From Paraburkholderia ribeironis (GTDB taxonomy: Bacteria; Pseudomonadota; Gammaproteobacteria; Burkholderiales; Burkholderiaceae): DNA of 54,821 nt. Shown one piece after another: positions 26,101-34,415 of this stretch. The notes beneath the pieces were generated by a model that had not been told where the DNA came from, ran no database searches, and worked only from the letters and a program-made list of their open reading frames with translations. Made by a program: the position numbers and the translations under genes. Within the stretch, counting starts at the first letter, position 1. Each line of letters starts with the position of its first letter. Where the stretch lies: assembly GCF_900019265.1 (NCBI RefSeq), contig NZ_CYGX02000080.1, forward strand, positions 1 to 54,821. Reading direction: 5' to 3'.

Positions 26101-27963
26101 TTCGAGGCCGAAGTCGTGAATCCACGCCGGGGTCGCGCTCACCGCCTCGATCAGATACGGACGTTCTTCATCGACGCGCACGCCCAGATGTTCGAGCATC
26201 GGCAAGCTGCGGGACAACGCGATCGGCAAGCCCGCGCGATACACCTTGAAGCGGAACGCACGCGGGCTCGCTTCGATCGGGCGGTACAGGTTCATCGCGA
26301 GCCGCTCGGTGCCCTGCACCCGTTCGATCAGTTCGATATCGCGCACCGCAGTGCGGGCAGGATAGTCGTCCCGATAGCCGGCCGGAAACGAATCCACGTA
26401 GTGTTGCAGCAGCCGGTTGCCATGCTCTTCACCATAGGCGTCGAGCAGCGCGTCGGCGAGATCGTCCTGCCAGCGCCGCGCGACCTGCACGAGCCGCGCC
26501 TCCAGTTCGCGCGTATCGACGCGGGGCATGCCGCCTGGCTTCGCATGCACGACGAAGTGAATCCGCGCAAGCGTCGACTCCGAAAGCAGCGGCGTGAATT
26601 CGACGCTCGCGCCGTTGAACGCATCGGCCAGCAACGTAGCCACGCGCTGCCGCAGATCGGTGTTGTACTTGTCGCGCGGCACGAACACGAGGCACGACAC
26701 GAAGCGGTCGAAGCGATCGCGCCGCACGAACAGACGCGTGCGCTGATGCTCCTGCAAACGCAGCACACCGAGCGCGATGTCGTACAGCTGATCTTCGTCG
26801 GCCTGAAACAGCTCGTCGCGCGGATAGGTTTCGAGCACCGTCACCAGCGATTTCGCCAGATGACCTTTTGGCAGGAAACCGGCCCGCCTCACGATATTTG
26901 CGCATTTGCGCCGCACGAGCGGAATTTCCGCCGCCGACACGAAATAGGCCGTGGACGTATACAGGCCGATGAAGCGCCGCTCGCCGGTCACCTTGCCGTC
27001 CGCGCCGGTCAGCTTGATGCCGACGTAGTCGAGATAGCCAGGTCGATGCACGGTGGCCCGCGAATTGGCCTTGGTCAGAAAGATCGGCGACGCGCTGGTG
27101 ATGATCTCGGCGGCGGCCGGCGGCAAGGCCGTGACTTCGGTGGCGGCGGCGGTGCCGCCGGTCCGCCGCGCATCGCGCAGAATGCCGAAGCCGGAGCCGG
27201 GCACCGCGCGCAGGCCGTAGCCGCTGTCGTGCTGCACCAGTTCGTAGTCGCGCTGGCCGAGAAAGGTGAAATGATCGGCCACCAACCATTCGAGAAACGC
27301 ACGCGCTTCGAGTCCATCCGGGCTCGCCTCGCCGGCCTTCATGCCTTTGATCGTCGCGCGTGCGAGCTCGATGATCTTCGGCCAGTCCTCGACGGCCGCT
27401 CGCACGTCGCCCAGCACTCTGGCGATATCGTCACGCAGCGCGTCGAGCTTCGCGGCATCGCCGCAACGGTCCACTTCGAAGTGGATGCACGAGGTCAGTT
27501 GCGAGCGCGTGTCGCCGGCTTCCTCGGCGCCCAGGCTGACCCGCGCGATGCCACCGTCCGCGCCGCGCCAGATGCGAAACACCGGATGCACGACCGAATG
27601 CAACGCGAGCCCCTGGCGGTTCACCGCCATCGACACCGAATCGACGAGGAACGGCATGTCGTCATTGACGATCTCAACCACGGTGTGATCGGAATGCCAG
27701 CCATGCTGCTCGAGGATCGGGTTGTAGACGCGCAGCCGTTCGGCGCCGGGTACGAAGCGCTGCGCGGTTTGCCAGTGCGCGAGCGCCGCGCCGTACAGGT
27801 CGGCGATCGCGCGGCTTTGCAGATCGTCGGCGTCGACGAAATCGTAGTAGTGCCGCAGAAACGGTTCGACGATGTTGAAGGTCGGCTCGGGCAGCCGTCC
27901 CCGCGCAAATTCGACGACATCGTTCAGCAAGTGCGTGACGGCTTCCTCGTTCTTTGCTTGCAT
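23116..27963 (-). CDS. NAD-specific glutamate dehydrogenase, large (about 180 kDa) type
   Basis: Oxidative deamination of L-glutamate to 2-oxoglutarate and ammonia, a catabolic reaction. The 1615-residue protein matches the large GDH of Streptomyces, Pseudomonas and Caulobacter. The long N-terminal ACT-like part begins NEEAVTHLLNDVVEFARGRLPEPTFNIVEPFLRHYY and carries the family block HSDHTVVEIVNDDMPFLVDSVSMAVNRQG. The catalytic region (about residues 810-860) has VARGGLRWSDRREDFRTEVLGLMKAQMVKNVVIVPVGSKGGFVVK. The NAD domain holds VVGIGDMSGDVFGNGMLLS. These enzymes are often allosterically controlled by amino acids through the N-terminal domain. ATG 27963 with GAGGGAG is preferred over TTG 27969. 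The opposite strand is also open throughout, which is a GC artefact. Confidence 0.95.
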   Translation of the reverse strand: MQAKNEEAVTHLLNDVVEFARGRLPEPTFNIVEPFLRHYYDFVDADDLQSRAIADLYGAALAHWQTAQRFVPGAERLRVYNPILEQHGWHSDHTVVEIVNDDMPFLVDSVSMAVNRQGLALHSVVHPVFRIWRGADGGIARVSLGAEEAGDTRSQLTSCIHFEVDRCGDAAKLDALRDDIARVLGDVRAAVEDWPKIIELARATIKGMKAGEASPDGLEARAFLEWLVADHFTFLGQRDYELVQHDSGYGLRAVPGSGFGILRDARRTGGTAAATEVTALPPAAAEIITSASPIFLTKANSRATVHRPGYLDYVGIKLTGADGKVTGERRFIGLYTSTAYFVSAAEIPLVRRKCANIVRRAGFLPKGHLAKSLVTVLETYPRDELFQADEDQLYDIALGVLRLQEHQRTRLFVRRDRFDRFVSCLVFVPRDKYNTDLRQRVATLLADAFNGASVEFTPLLSESTLARIHFVVHAKPGGMPRVDTRELEARLVQVARRWQDDLADALLDAYGEEHGNRLLQHYVDSFPAGYRDDYPARTAVRDIELIERVQGTERLAMNLYRPIEASPRAFRFKVYRAGLPIALSRSLPMLEHLGVRVDEERPYLIEAVSATPAWIHDFGLELADDAEFDIERVKDLFEEAFEQVWTGAIESDDFNRLVLRAQLNAREVTILRAYAKYLRQVGSTFSDAYIERAVTGNPAIARMLVELFIASFDPVLGDTREARVENLLKTIDSALDQVPNLDEDRILRQFLGVIKATRRTNYYRFDADGQPKPYLAFKFDPAQVPGLPEPKPMFEIWVYSPRVEGVHLRGGRVARGGLRWSDRREDFRTEVLGLMKAQMVKNVVIVPVGSKGGFVVKNPPPPAERDAWMREGVACYQTFLRGLLDLTDNLAGTAIVPPPDVVRHDPDDPYLVVAADKGTATFSDYANAISQEYRFWLDDAFASGGSVGYDHKKMAITARGAWESVKRHFREMGVDTQTMDFTVVGIGDMSGDVFGNGMLLSPHIKLVAAFDHRHIFLDPNPDPAASLAERTRLFQLDRSSWADYDPSLISAGGGVFARSAKTIPLSPAVQSALGISAPALAPAELMRAILQAPVDLLYNGGIGTYVKASRETHLQVGDRANDAIRVNGADLRCKVVAEGGNLGLTQHGRIEFAQRGGRINTDAIDNSAGVDCSDHEVNIKILLGLVVADGEMTEKQRNALLAEMTDEVGLLVLQDNYYQTQALSIAGRYGVELLDAEARLMHYLERAGRLNRVIEFLPTDEEVAERLAAKQGLTTPERSVLLAYSKMWLYDALLESSMPEDPLVADMLVEYFPKPLRQRFSEPMQRHPLRREILATHLTNALVNRVGCEFVHRLMEETDAQPGDIVRACIMARDVFDLDDVWRSIDALDNRVADDVQARMFVEVARLVERSALWFLRHLQSGTVDGDVTDLLARCRDAAQRLAPQWPALLPAADLEALSERRRVLVDAGVDGELAVRIASGEISAALLDIGEVASTCARSLELVAGVYFALGTLLNYGWISERAAALPAPSHWDMLARATALAELARLKRALTTSALAGADDAATPEALVQTWRERRGAQLERYARLLADLRATGGASLSMLLVIVREMAALERA

Positions 27964-28120
27964 GATCAACTCCCTCGGCTAGCGGCAATGGCGAGTGTGG
28001 CGTGATTGGCATGCATCGTCTGAACGGGATTATGCGCCTGCCGCTCCGCATGCGAGCAAGCACCGCTGTCAGGTTATACCCGCTGACGGGTCGCGATGCT
28101 GCAGTTGCGCTGTGAGCTGC

Positions 28121-28951
28121 CTACAGGGTGGTTCTGGGCGCGGGCGCTGGCGTTTGCCGCTGTTGTTGCGGCTGGGTTTGCGTGTGATCGTGGTCTTGAT
28201 GTTGCACCTGCTCGATCCATGCGCGGACTTGCGCCGCAGTCCACGCCGGATCGTCGTGCGGCAGGTCGTGCCCGGCCCACGGATGCTCGCGATGCGCCGC
28301 GCCCCACGCCGCCGCGAGCTTCACCGAACACACCGGGTCGACCAGCCGGTCGGCGCGCGAGGAGAGCACCAGCAGCGCGCAGCGTGGCGCGGCGGCGGCG
28401 GCGGTAAAGCGCGCCGCGGCCCACAGTTGGCACAACGCATTGGCGCGGCTCACCGGCGCGCTGCGGCGGATCTCGCTCCACGCGGCGAGATCCGCGCCCA
28501 GTGTTTTGACGCGCTGGCACGTCAGCCGATGAATGCCGCGCTCGACACGCGGCGCGTTGCTCCAATGCGCGGCGAGCGCCAGCAGGCCCGGCCACGCCGA
28601 CGGACGCAAGCGCTCGCGCATGCGGCTGAACGGCCGCATGCTGGTATTGATCAGCACGAGCCGTTCGATCTCGCCGGGATACCGTTGCGCCCAGTCGGTC
28701 GCCACCATGCCGCCGAGCGACATCGCCAGCACCCGGTACGGCCCGGCCACGCCCGTTTGCAAAACAGCATCGCGCACGAAGCCGACCATCCCGGCGACCG
28801 TGAACGGCGCGCGCACGTGTGCGAACTTGCCGTTACCCGGCAGATCGATCAGCAGCACAGCGCCGCCGCACGCGTCGCGCAGCATATCGGGCAAGCGGCC
28901 CCAGTGGCGGGTTTCGCGCGTGAGGCCGCGCAGCAGAATCCATGTGCTCAT
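28121..28951 (-). CDS. Alpha/beta hydrolase
   Basis: A 276-residue serine hydrolase. The nucleophile elbow is AMSLGGM (GxSxG variant) in YRVLAMSLGGMVATDWAQRYP. The acid is in LVLSSRADRLVDP and the His in WAGHDLPHDDP, so the triad looks complete. The early block STWILLRGLTRETRHWGRLPDML resembles proteins acting on short esters or lactones, but the substrate is unknown. The C-terminal 30 residues are a Gln/His/Pro-rich tail. The ATG overlaps the stop of the preceding M14 peptidase gene by four bases, so the two are translated together. Confidence 0.85.
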   Translation of the reverse strand: MSTWILLRGLTRETRHWGRLPDMLRDACGGAVLLIDLPGNGKFAHVRAPFTVAGMVGFVRDAVLQTGVAGPYRVLAMSLGGMVATDWAQRYPGEIERLVLINTSMRPFSRMRERLRPSAWPGLLALAAHWSNAPRVERGIHRLTCQRVKTLGADLAAWSEIRRSAPVSRANALCQLWAAARFTAAAAAPRCALLVLSSRADRLVDPVCSVKLAAAWGAAHREHPWAGHDLPHDDPAWTAAQVRAWIEQVQHQDHDHTQTQPQQQRQTPAPAPRTTL

Positions 28952-29988
28952 GAGCTGCCCGATTTATACCAATGGTCGATCGCGCTGCGCAGCAATTGCT
29001 CGCGGCGATTGCCTTGCGGCAGCCAGCGCTGCGACGAAAAAGCCGCACGCGCCAAAAAGTCGAGCAGGTTCGCGTGACGTCGCAACACGCGTTCGGTGCG
29101 ATGCGCCATGACCGGATTGAACATGCCCTGACGCGAAAACAGCTGGCGCGGATTCTTCTTGATCCACAGCCACGAGCCGAGTTCGAGTGTCATTGGCAGA
29201 AAGATGTTGGGTGGCGGAGTGTGGTCGTACGCGAAGTCCCACAGGTCGCCATGCGCCAGATACTGATGGCTCTGCGGTTCGAACGTATAGCCATGATGGG
29301 GATGCGCGTTTTCAAACATGCATTTGAGCAGGTACATCTCCGCCAGATGCGGCATTCGCTTGCGGGTTCGCGCGTACGGAAACCAGATGCTGTCGCTCCA
29401 GCCGTAACCGGAGTGGCAATCGAGCGCGATGCTCAACGGCCGCGACGCCAGCTGGGTTTCGACCACCTGCAGCAAGGCGGCGGCTTCCGGCTCCATCGGC
29501 TCGCCCTCGCGGCCGCGATACCACGGCAGCCACGCGCCGACGCGTTGACCGCCTGCGAGCAGCGGCACGCGCCCGTCAGCGTCCTGCGGCGCGTTGCGCA
29601 TCAGATCGACGCCGTGCGGATTGGCGCGCTTGGCTGCCCACATCCCGCCTGGATTGACGATCGGCACGAACAGGAGGCGAATCGACTGCAATTGGCGCAC
29701 CAGCAGTTCGTCCCATTCAAGTCTCGCGAGCAGCGCGCGCATGTAGTCGAGCACGAGTTGCGAACCGATCCGTTCGAGCCCATGAATGCCGCCGAAAAAA
29801 CCGATTGCCGGCGCGAGCGGATCGGTCGACCCGATGCTCGCGGTGTAAATGTCAAATCGCCGACCGCGCACCGTGGTCTCGCAGACGGTCTGGATTTCGA
29901 AGCTCGCGCTGCCCTGGTCGAGGATCGACTTGAGATCTTCGTACTCCGCAAAGCTGTCGGGAAGGAAGCTCAAGAAAGCGGGTTGCAT
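28948..29988 (-). CDS. M14-family zinc carboxypeptidase
   Basis: A 346-residue metallocarboxypeptidase-like protein. Zinc ligands are visible as HGLE in GFFGGIHGLERIGSQLVLDYM (HxxE) and the later His in SIALDCHSGYGWSDSIWFPY. The general-base Glu is in PMTLELGSWLWIKK. The NPGG motif (VPIVNPGGMWAAKRANPHGVDLMRN) is typical. There is no signal peptide, so a cytoplasmic role in peptide or amide turnover is likely; some relatives act on muropeptides. ATG 29988 replaces an upstream frame start at 30066. The downstream alpha/beta hydrolase overlaps by four bases. No strong ribosome binding site is visible. Confidence 0.87.
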   Translation of the reverse strand: MQPAFLSFLPDSFAEYEDLKSILDQGSASFEIQTVCETTVRGRRFDIYTASIGSTDPLAPAIGFFGGIHGLERIGSQLVLDYMRALLARLEWDELLVRQLQSIRLLFVPIVNPGGMWAAKRANPHGVDLMRNAPQDADGRVPLLAGGQRVGAWLPWYRGREGEPMEPEAAALLQVVETQLASRPLSIALDCHSGYGWSDSIWFPYARTRKRMPHLAEMYLLKCMFENAHPHHGYTFEPQSHQYLAHGDLWDFAYDHTPPPNIFLPMTLELGSWLWIKKNPRQLFSRQGMFNPVMAHRTERVLRRHANLLDFLARAAFSSQRWLPQGNRREQLLRSAIDHWYKSGSS

Positions 29989-30397
29989 GACGGCGTCGCA
30001 AAGAGCACGGTTATTGGGGACGGCACATGGGATGACGCAATATAGCCTGGCTGCGCGATCATGCATACGCGACGGATCGCAGTGCGAATCGCGTCATCAC
30101 AACGTCATTTTATGTTCCAGCAAATGACTTCGATCTGCCTTCGTGGCGACGCAAAAAAGTCACATGAAGATATAGTCGTCCAGACGTTGCAATGACTTCA
30201 CTCAACCGTCACAGACGCTTCATGGAATGAGCCCCACGCACGCCCAGCCCCCCGCTTCTCCTCGGCCGCACAGCGCCCCTTTTCTCCACACAAAGCCCCT
30301 TCGCTTTAGTCATCCACTGCGCCGCTGCGGCGTTCTGCTGGAATAATCACGGGCTTGCGGCCGGCCCGGCCTTTTTTCCTCCTCTGCGCGGTCGTCG
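29989..30397. other. Non-coding divergent region
   Basis: This 409-base gap separates the leftward peptidase from the rightward DMT transporter and must hold both promoters. I find no gene and no convincing -35/-10 pair. A GC-rich block directly before a T6 run (about 30358-30376) lies near the DMT start. Confidence 0.5.
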
Positions 30398-31234
30398 ATG
30401 GAAACCTTTGTCGTCCTGCTGGTGTTGCTCTCGGCACTGCTTCACGCCACGTGGAACGCGTTTTTGCATCTATCCGAAGACCGCGTCTGGCTGCTCGGCA
30501 TGATGGCGATTCCCTATATCGCGGTCAGCGCGGTCGGCGTGCTCGTGCTGCCGATGCCCGCGCCGGCTGCATGGCCGTACATCCTCGCGTCGGTGGTGCT
30601 GGAATTCGGCTACCTGCTGGCGCTGATCCGAGCGTACAAAAGCGGCGACTTCGGCCAGATCTATCCGATTGCGCGCGGTCTTTCGCCGATGCTCGTGTTC
30701 GTCGGCGCGCTGGTGTTCGCCGGCGAGACGCTCAAGCCGCCTGCGGCGATCGGCGTGGCGCTGGTGTCCCTCGGCATCGTCTCGCTGGCGTTTCGCCGCG
30801 GCATGCGTTTTTCCGGCGAGAGCGTGCCCTTCGCACTGCTGACTGGCCTGTTCATCGCCGCGTATTCGGTGGTCGACGGAATCGGCGCGCGCCTGGCCGG
30901 CAACGGGCTGAGCTACATCATGTGGGTCTACCTGATCTGGAACATCCCGCAGTTCCTGCTCGCGTGGCATTGGCGCGGCGGCGCGAAGGGGCTTTTCATC
31001 GGCCGCACGGTGGTGATGAAGGGCATCGCGTCGGGCGTGCTCGCGCTTACCGCGTATTGTCTCGTCATCGTGGCATTCCGCTATCTGCCGATTGCGATGG
31101 TCTCGGCGCTGCGCGAATTGAGCTCGATTTTCGCGGTGCTGATCGGCTGGCTGATCATGCGCGAGACGCTGACCGCGCGGCGCATCGTGGCATGCGCGCT
31201 GGTCACGCTGGGGGCGGTGCTGATCCGGATTTGA
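30398..31234 (+). CDS. DMT superfamily (EamA) transporter
   Basis: A 278-residue inner-membrane transporter with ten hydrophobic helices in two EamA halves. The first half begins FVVLLVLLSALLHATWNAFLHLS, and YKSGDFGQIYPIARGLSPMLVFVGALVFAGETL carries the usual end-of-repeat Gly-Glu. The second half closes with FRYLPIAMVSALRELSSIFAVLIGWLIMRETLTARRIVACALVTLGAVLI. Such proteins export or import metabolites and amino acids; the substrate is not readable. The start has no strong ribosome binding site. It converges on the MocR gene, with a repeat-containing spacer (31235-31411) in which GAAGCCACCT occurs twice. Confidence 0.88.
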   Translation: METFVVLLVLLSALLHATWNAFLHLSEDRVWLLGMMAIPYIAVSAVGVLVLPMPAPAAWPYILASVVLEFGYLLALIRAYKSGDFGQIYPIARGLSPMLVFVGALVFAGETLKPPAAIGVALVSLGIVSLAFRRGMRFSGESVPFALLTGLFIAAYSVVDGIGARLAGNGLSYIMWVYLIWNIPQFLLAWHWRGGAKGLFIGRTVVMKGIASGVLALTAYCLVIVAFRYLPIAMVSALRELSSIFAVLIGWLIMRETLTARRIVACALVTLGAVLIRI

Positions 31235-31411
31235 GGCCGATCGCGCACGGCGTCGGGGGGCTGTGAAGCGAGGCTGTGGAGCGATCTCGAAGCCACCTTG
31301 AAGCCACCTGCGAAGCGAGCCAAACCAGCTTCGATGCCGCGTTTCCAGGCCACCTTCGAGACCGCGTGCAATCCCACCTCAAGCCTGCGCGTGCGCCCAC
31401 CCTGCGCTCGC

Positions 31412-32983
31412 TCACGCGAATTGCGGCAGCGTCGCGTCGATCGCGTCGGCGAGCGTGGCGAAGGCCGGCGCGATCTCCTCGTCAGGCACGCACGCGTAGC
31501 CGATCAGCAAGCCCGACGGCGCCAGCGACGGCTGCGCGTAATACCCCGACAACGGCCGCACGATGATGTTGCGCTCCAGCGCGGCCGCGGCCACCAGCCG
31601 GTCGTCGCTACCGTCGGGCAACTGCATCACCAGATGCAGGCCGGCATCGCCACCCACGGCGGGCAACGCGTCGCCGTAACGTTGCGATGCGGCGTCGAGC
31701 AAGGTCTGACGACGCTGCCCGTACAGCGTGCGCATCTTGCGAATATGCGACGTGAAATGCCCCTCGGTGATGAACTCCGCGAGCATCGCCTGCTGTAGCA
31801 GCTGACCTTCGCGATACAACTCGGCGCTCGCGGTCGCAAAGCTCTCCGCCAGCGCTTCCGGCACGACGAGATAGCCGATGCGCAAACCCGGAAACAGCGT
31901 CTTGCCGAAGCTGCCCACGTAGATCACCTGGCCCGCCGTATCCAGACCTTGCAGCGACGCGAGCGGCCGGCTGCCGTAACGGAATTCGCTGTCGTAGTCG
32001 TCCTCGATGATCCAGCACTGGTTCTGGCGCGCGTACTCGAGCAGCATGCGGCGCCGTGCGAGGCTCATCACCATGCCGAGCGGATATTGATGCGACGGCG
32101 TGACGAGCATCAGCTTCGGCGGCTGCGCGAGATCGTCGGCTGACGGCGCGATGCCTTCGACATCGACGGCGATCGGCCGCGATTGCAGGCCGGACACATG
32201 CAGCACGCTGCGCACGCCCCAGTAGCACGGGTCCTCGGTCCAGATCACATCGCCCGGATCGGACAGCAGGCGCACGGCGAGGTCGACCGACTGATGAATC
32301 CCCGTGGTCACGATGATCTGCCCGGGCGTGCAGCGCACCGAGCGCGAGGTGCGCAGATAGTCGGCCAGCGCGTGGCGCAGCGCGGGCAGCCCACCGCCCG
32401 GCGCGTAAGTAAGCAGGTCCGGGCGCAGCCGCCGCCAGTACTTGTTATGCAGGCGGCTCCAGACGCGCGCCGGAAACTTCGTGACGTCCGGCACGCCCGG
32501 CATGAACGCGCCCCACTGCCGCTTGGACACGCCCGCGCCCGCGATCAGCCGCGAGCCGCGTGCGGACAGCGCGCGGCTCGCCTGCGGCGGTAACGCTGAC
32601 GACGTCGAACCGGAAACCGCGTGCAGCGCGCCCGCCAGGTCCTCGCCCCGCGCATCGCAAATTGACGCGTCGCCACTGTGCGCACTGCCGTCAAGCGCTC
32701 CGACGATCTCATCCGGCGCGCTGTCGGCGACGAACGTGCCGCGCCCGGTCGCCGAACTCACATAGCCTTCCAGCACCAGCTGTTCGTACACCTGCGTGAC
32801 CGTATTGCGCCCGATGCCCAACTCCTGCGCCAGCAAACGCGACGACGGCACCTTGGTGCCCGCCGGCAATTCGCGCGACAGGATCGCCTGCTGCAACAGC
32901 CGATGCAACTGGCGATAGATCGGCTGGCCGTTGCCCCGATCGAGGCGCTGCGCCAGCCAGTCGGACAGAACGCTCGTGCGCAT
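31412..32983 (-). CDS. MocR-type (GntR HTH plus aminotransferase fold) regulator of gabTD
   Basis: A 523-residue MocR/GabR-like regulator. The GntR winged HTH lies at about residues 15-85 (QPIYRQLHRLLQQAILSRELPAGTKVPSSRLLAQELGIGRNTVTQVYEQLVLEGYV). After an Ala/Ser-rich linker comes a fold-type I aminotransferase domain with the PLP lysine in VGSFGKTLFPGLRIGYLV. The cofactor-binding stretch WIIEDDYDSEFRYG is also present. In Bacillus GabR this architecture binds PLP and GABA and activates gabTD. The divergent position next to gabT here makes the same role very likely. ATG 32983 has TAGGAG upstream. Confidence 0.9.
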   Translation of the reverse strand: MRTSVLSDWLAQRLDRGNGQPIYRQLHRLLQQAILSRELPAGTKVPSSRLLAQELGIGRNTVTQVYEQLVLEGYVSSATGRGTFVADSAPDEIVGALDGSAHSGDASICDARGEDLAGALHAVSGSTSSALPPQASRALSARGSRLIAGAGVSKRQWGAFMPGVPDVTKFPARVWSRLHNKYWRRLRPDLLTYAPGGGLPALRHALADYLRTSRSVRCTPGQIIVTTGIHQSVDLAVRLLSDPGDVIWTEDPCYWGVRSVLHVSGLQSRPIAVDVEGIAPSADDLAQPPKLMLVTPSHQYPLGMVMSLARRRMLLEYARQNQCWIIEDDYDSEFRYGSRPLASLQGLDTAGQVIYVGSFGKTLFPGLRIGYLVVPEALAESFATASAELYREGQLLQQAMLAEFITEGHFTSHIRKMRTLYGQRRQTLLDAASQRYGDALPAVGGDAGLHLVMQLPDGSDDRLVAAAALERNIIVRPLSGYYAQPSLAPSGLLIGYACVPDEEIAPAFATLADAIDATLPQFA

Positions 32984-33009
32984 GATTGGCTCCTACATTT
33001 TTATTGAAA

Positions 33010-33030
33010 TGGCTCTGAAGTTAAGAGCCA
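33010..33030. promoter_or_regulatory. Likely MocR operator between the regulator and gabT
   Basis: Inverted repeat TGGCTCT (33010-33016) and AGAGCCA (33024-33030) is separated by GAAGTTA. A direct copy TGGCTCC starts 23 bases earlier at 32987, two helical turns away, but it overlaps the regulator's ribosome binding site. TATAGT at 33039-33044 is a candidate gabT -10. Confidence 0.55.
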
Positions 33031-33094
33031 AATCTCATTATAGTCGCAGCATGTGCCGCGTCTTGGGCGTGGCGTCCGCTGAAAACCGGGAGCG

Positions 33095-34390
33095 ATGGAG
33101 ATGACCATGAAGAATGCCGAACTGAAGAGCCGCAAGGACGCCGCCACGCCGCGCGGCGTCGGTGTGATGTGCGATTTCTACGCCGAGCGCGCCGAGAACG
33201 CGGAGCTGTGGGACATCGAGGGCCGCCGGTTCATCGACTTCGCCGCGGGGATCGCGGTGTGCAACACGGGCCACCGTCATCCGAAGATCGTGGCGGCGAT
33301 CCGCGACCAGCTCGATCACTTCACCCACACCGCGTACCAGATCGTGCCGTACGCGTCGTACGTGGAGCTGGCCGAGAAGATCAACCAGCGTGCGCCCGGC
33401 GACCATCCGAAGAAGACCGCCTTCTTCACGACCGGCGCGGAAGCCGTCGAAAACGCGATCAAGATCGCCCGCGCCGCGACCGGCCGTCCGGGCGTGATCG
33501 CGTTTACCGGCGCGTTCCATGGCCGCACGCTGATGGGCATGGCGCTGACCGGCAAGGTCGCGCCGTACAAGAGCGGCTTCGGTCCGTTCCCGTCCGACGT
33601 GTTCCATGCGCCGTTCCCGAATCCGCTGCATGGCGTGACGACCGCCGATTCGTTGAAGGCCATCGAATTCCTGTTCAAGGCCGACATCGATCCGAAGCGC
33701 GTGGCCGCGATCATTTTCGAACCGGTTCAAGGCGAAGGCGGGTTCTATCCGGCGCCGGCCGAGTTCGTGCGCGCGTTGCGCAAGCTGTGCAACGAGCACG
33801 GCATCCTGTTGATCGCCGACGAAGTGCAGACGGGTTTCGCGCGCACCGGCAAGTTGTTCGCGATGCAGCACTACGACGTCGTGCCCGATCTGATGACGAT
33901 GGCCAAGAGCCTCGCGGGCGGCATGCCGCTGTCGGGCGTGGTCGGCCGTGCCGACGTGATGGATGCCGCGGCGCCGGGCGGCCTCGGCGGCACCTATGCC
34001 GGCAATCCGCTGGCGCTGGCGGCCGCGCATGCGGTGCTCGACATCATCGACGAAGAGCGGCTGTGCGAGCGCGCCAACGTGCTCGGCGAGCGCGTCAAGG
34101 CAAAGCTCGCCGCGCTGCAACGCGAGGTACCGCAGATCGCGGACGTGCGCGGACCGGGCGCCATGGTGGCGGTCGAATTCTGCAAACCGGGCGGCACGGA
34201 GCCGGACGCGGAATTTACGAAACGCGTGCAGGCGCGCGCACTCGAACGCGGCTTGCTGCTGCTCGTGTGCGGCGTCTACTCGAACGTCGTGCGCTTCCTG
34301 TTCCCGCTCACGATTCAGGACACCGTGTTCGACGAAGCGCTGGCGATTCTCGAAGACGTGTTGAAGGAAAGCGTTGCGGTAGCGGTTTGA
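33095..34390 (+). CDS. gabT: 4-aminobutyrate aminotransferase
   Basis: PLP enzyme moving the amino group of GABA to 2-oxoglutarate, giving succinate semialdehyde and glutamate. The 431-residue class III aminotransferase shows FIDFAAGIAVCNTGHRHPKIVAAIRDQL near the start. Its cofactor-region blocks are FFTTGAEAVENAIKIARAATGRPGVIAFTGAFHGRT and GILLIADEVQTGFARTGKLFAM. The Schiff-base lysine is in MAKSLAGGMPLSGVVG (Lys271 counting from 33095). The close relative 5-aminovalerate aminotransferase cannot be excluded. ATGs at 33095, 33101 and 33107 are all possible: GGGAG suits the first and GGAG the last. gabD follows 25 bases later. Confidence 0.93.
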   Translation: MEMTMKNAELKSRKDAATPRGVGVMCDFYAERAENAELWDIEGRRFIDFAAGIAVCNTGHRHPKIVAAIRDQLDHFTHTAYQIVPYASYVELAEKINQRAPGDHPKKTAFFTTGAEAVENAIKIARAATGRPGVIAFTGAFHGRTLMGMALTGKVAPYKSGFGPFPSDVFHAPFPNPLHGVTTADSLKAIEFLFKADIDPKRVAAIIFEPVQGEGGFYPAPAEFVRALRKLCNEHGILLIADEVQTGFARTGKLFAMQHYDVVPDLMTMAKSLAGGMPLSGVVGRADVMDAAAPGGLGGTYAGNPLALAAAHAVLDIIDEERLCERANVLGERVKAKLAALQREVPQIADVRGPGAMVAVEFCKPGGTEPDAEFTKRVQARALERGLLLLVCGVYSNVVRFLFPLTIQDTVFDEALAILEDVLKESVAVAV

Positions 34391-34415
34391 CAGCACTCCT
34401 GACGGTGAACCACAG

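Noticed and set aside
23053..28005. A 1650-codon open frame on the plus strand
   Set aside because: It is the exact antisense of the glutamate dehydrogenase gene. Its translation is Arg/His/Gln-rich with no domain, a common artefact of high-GC codon use.
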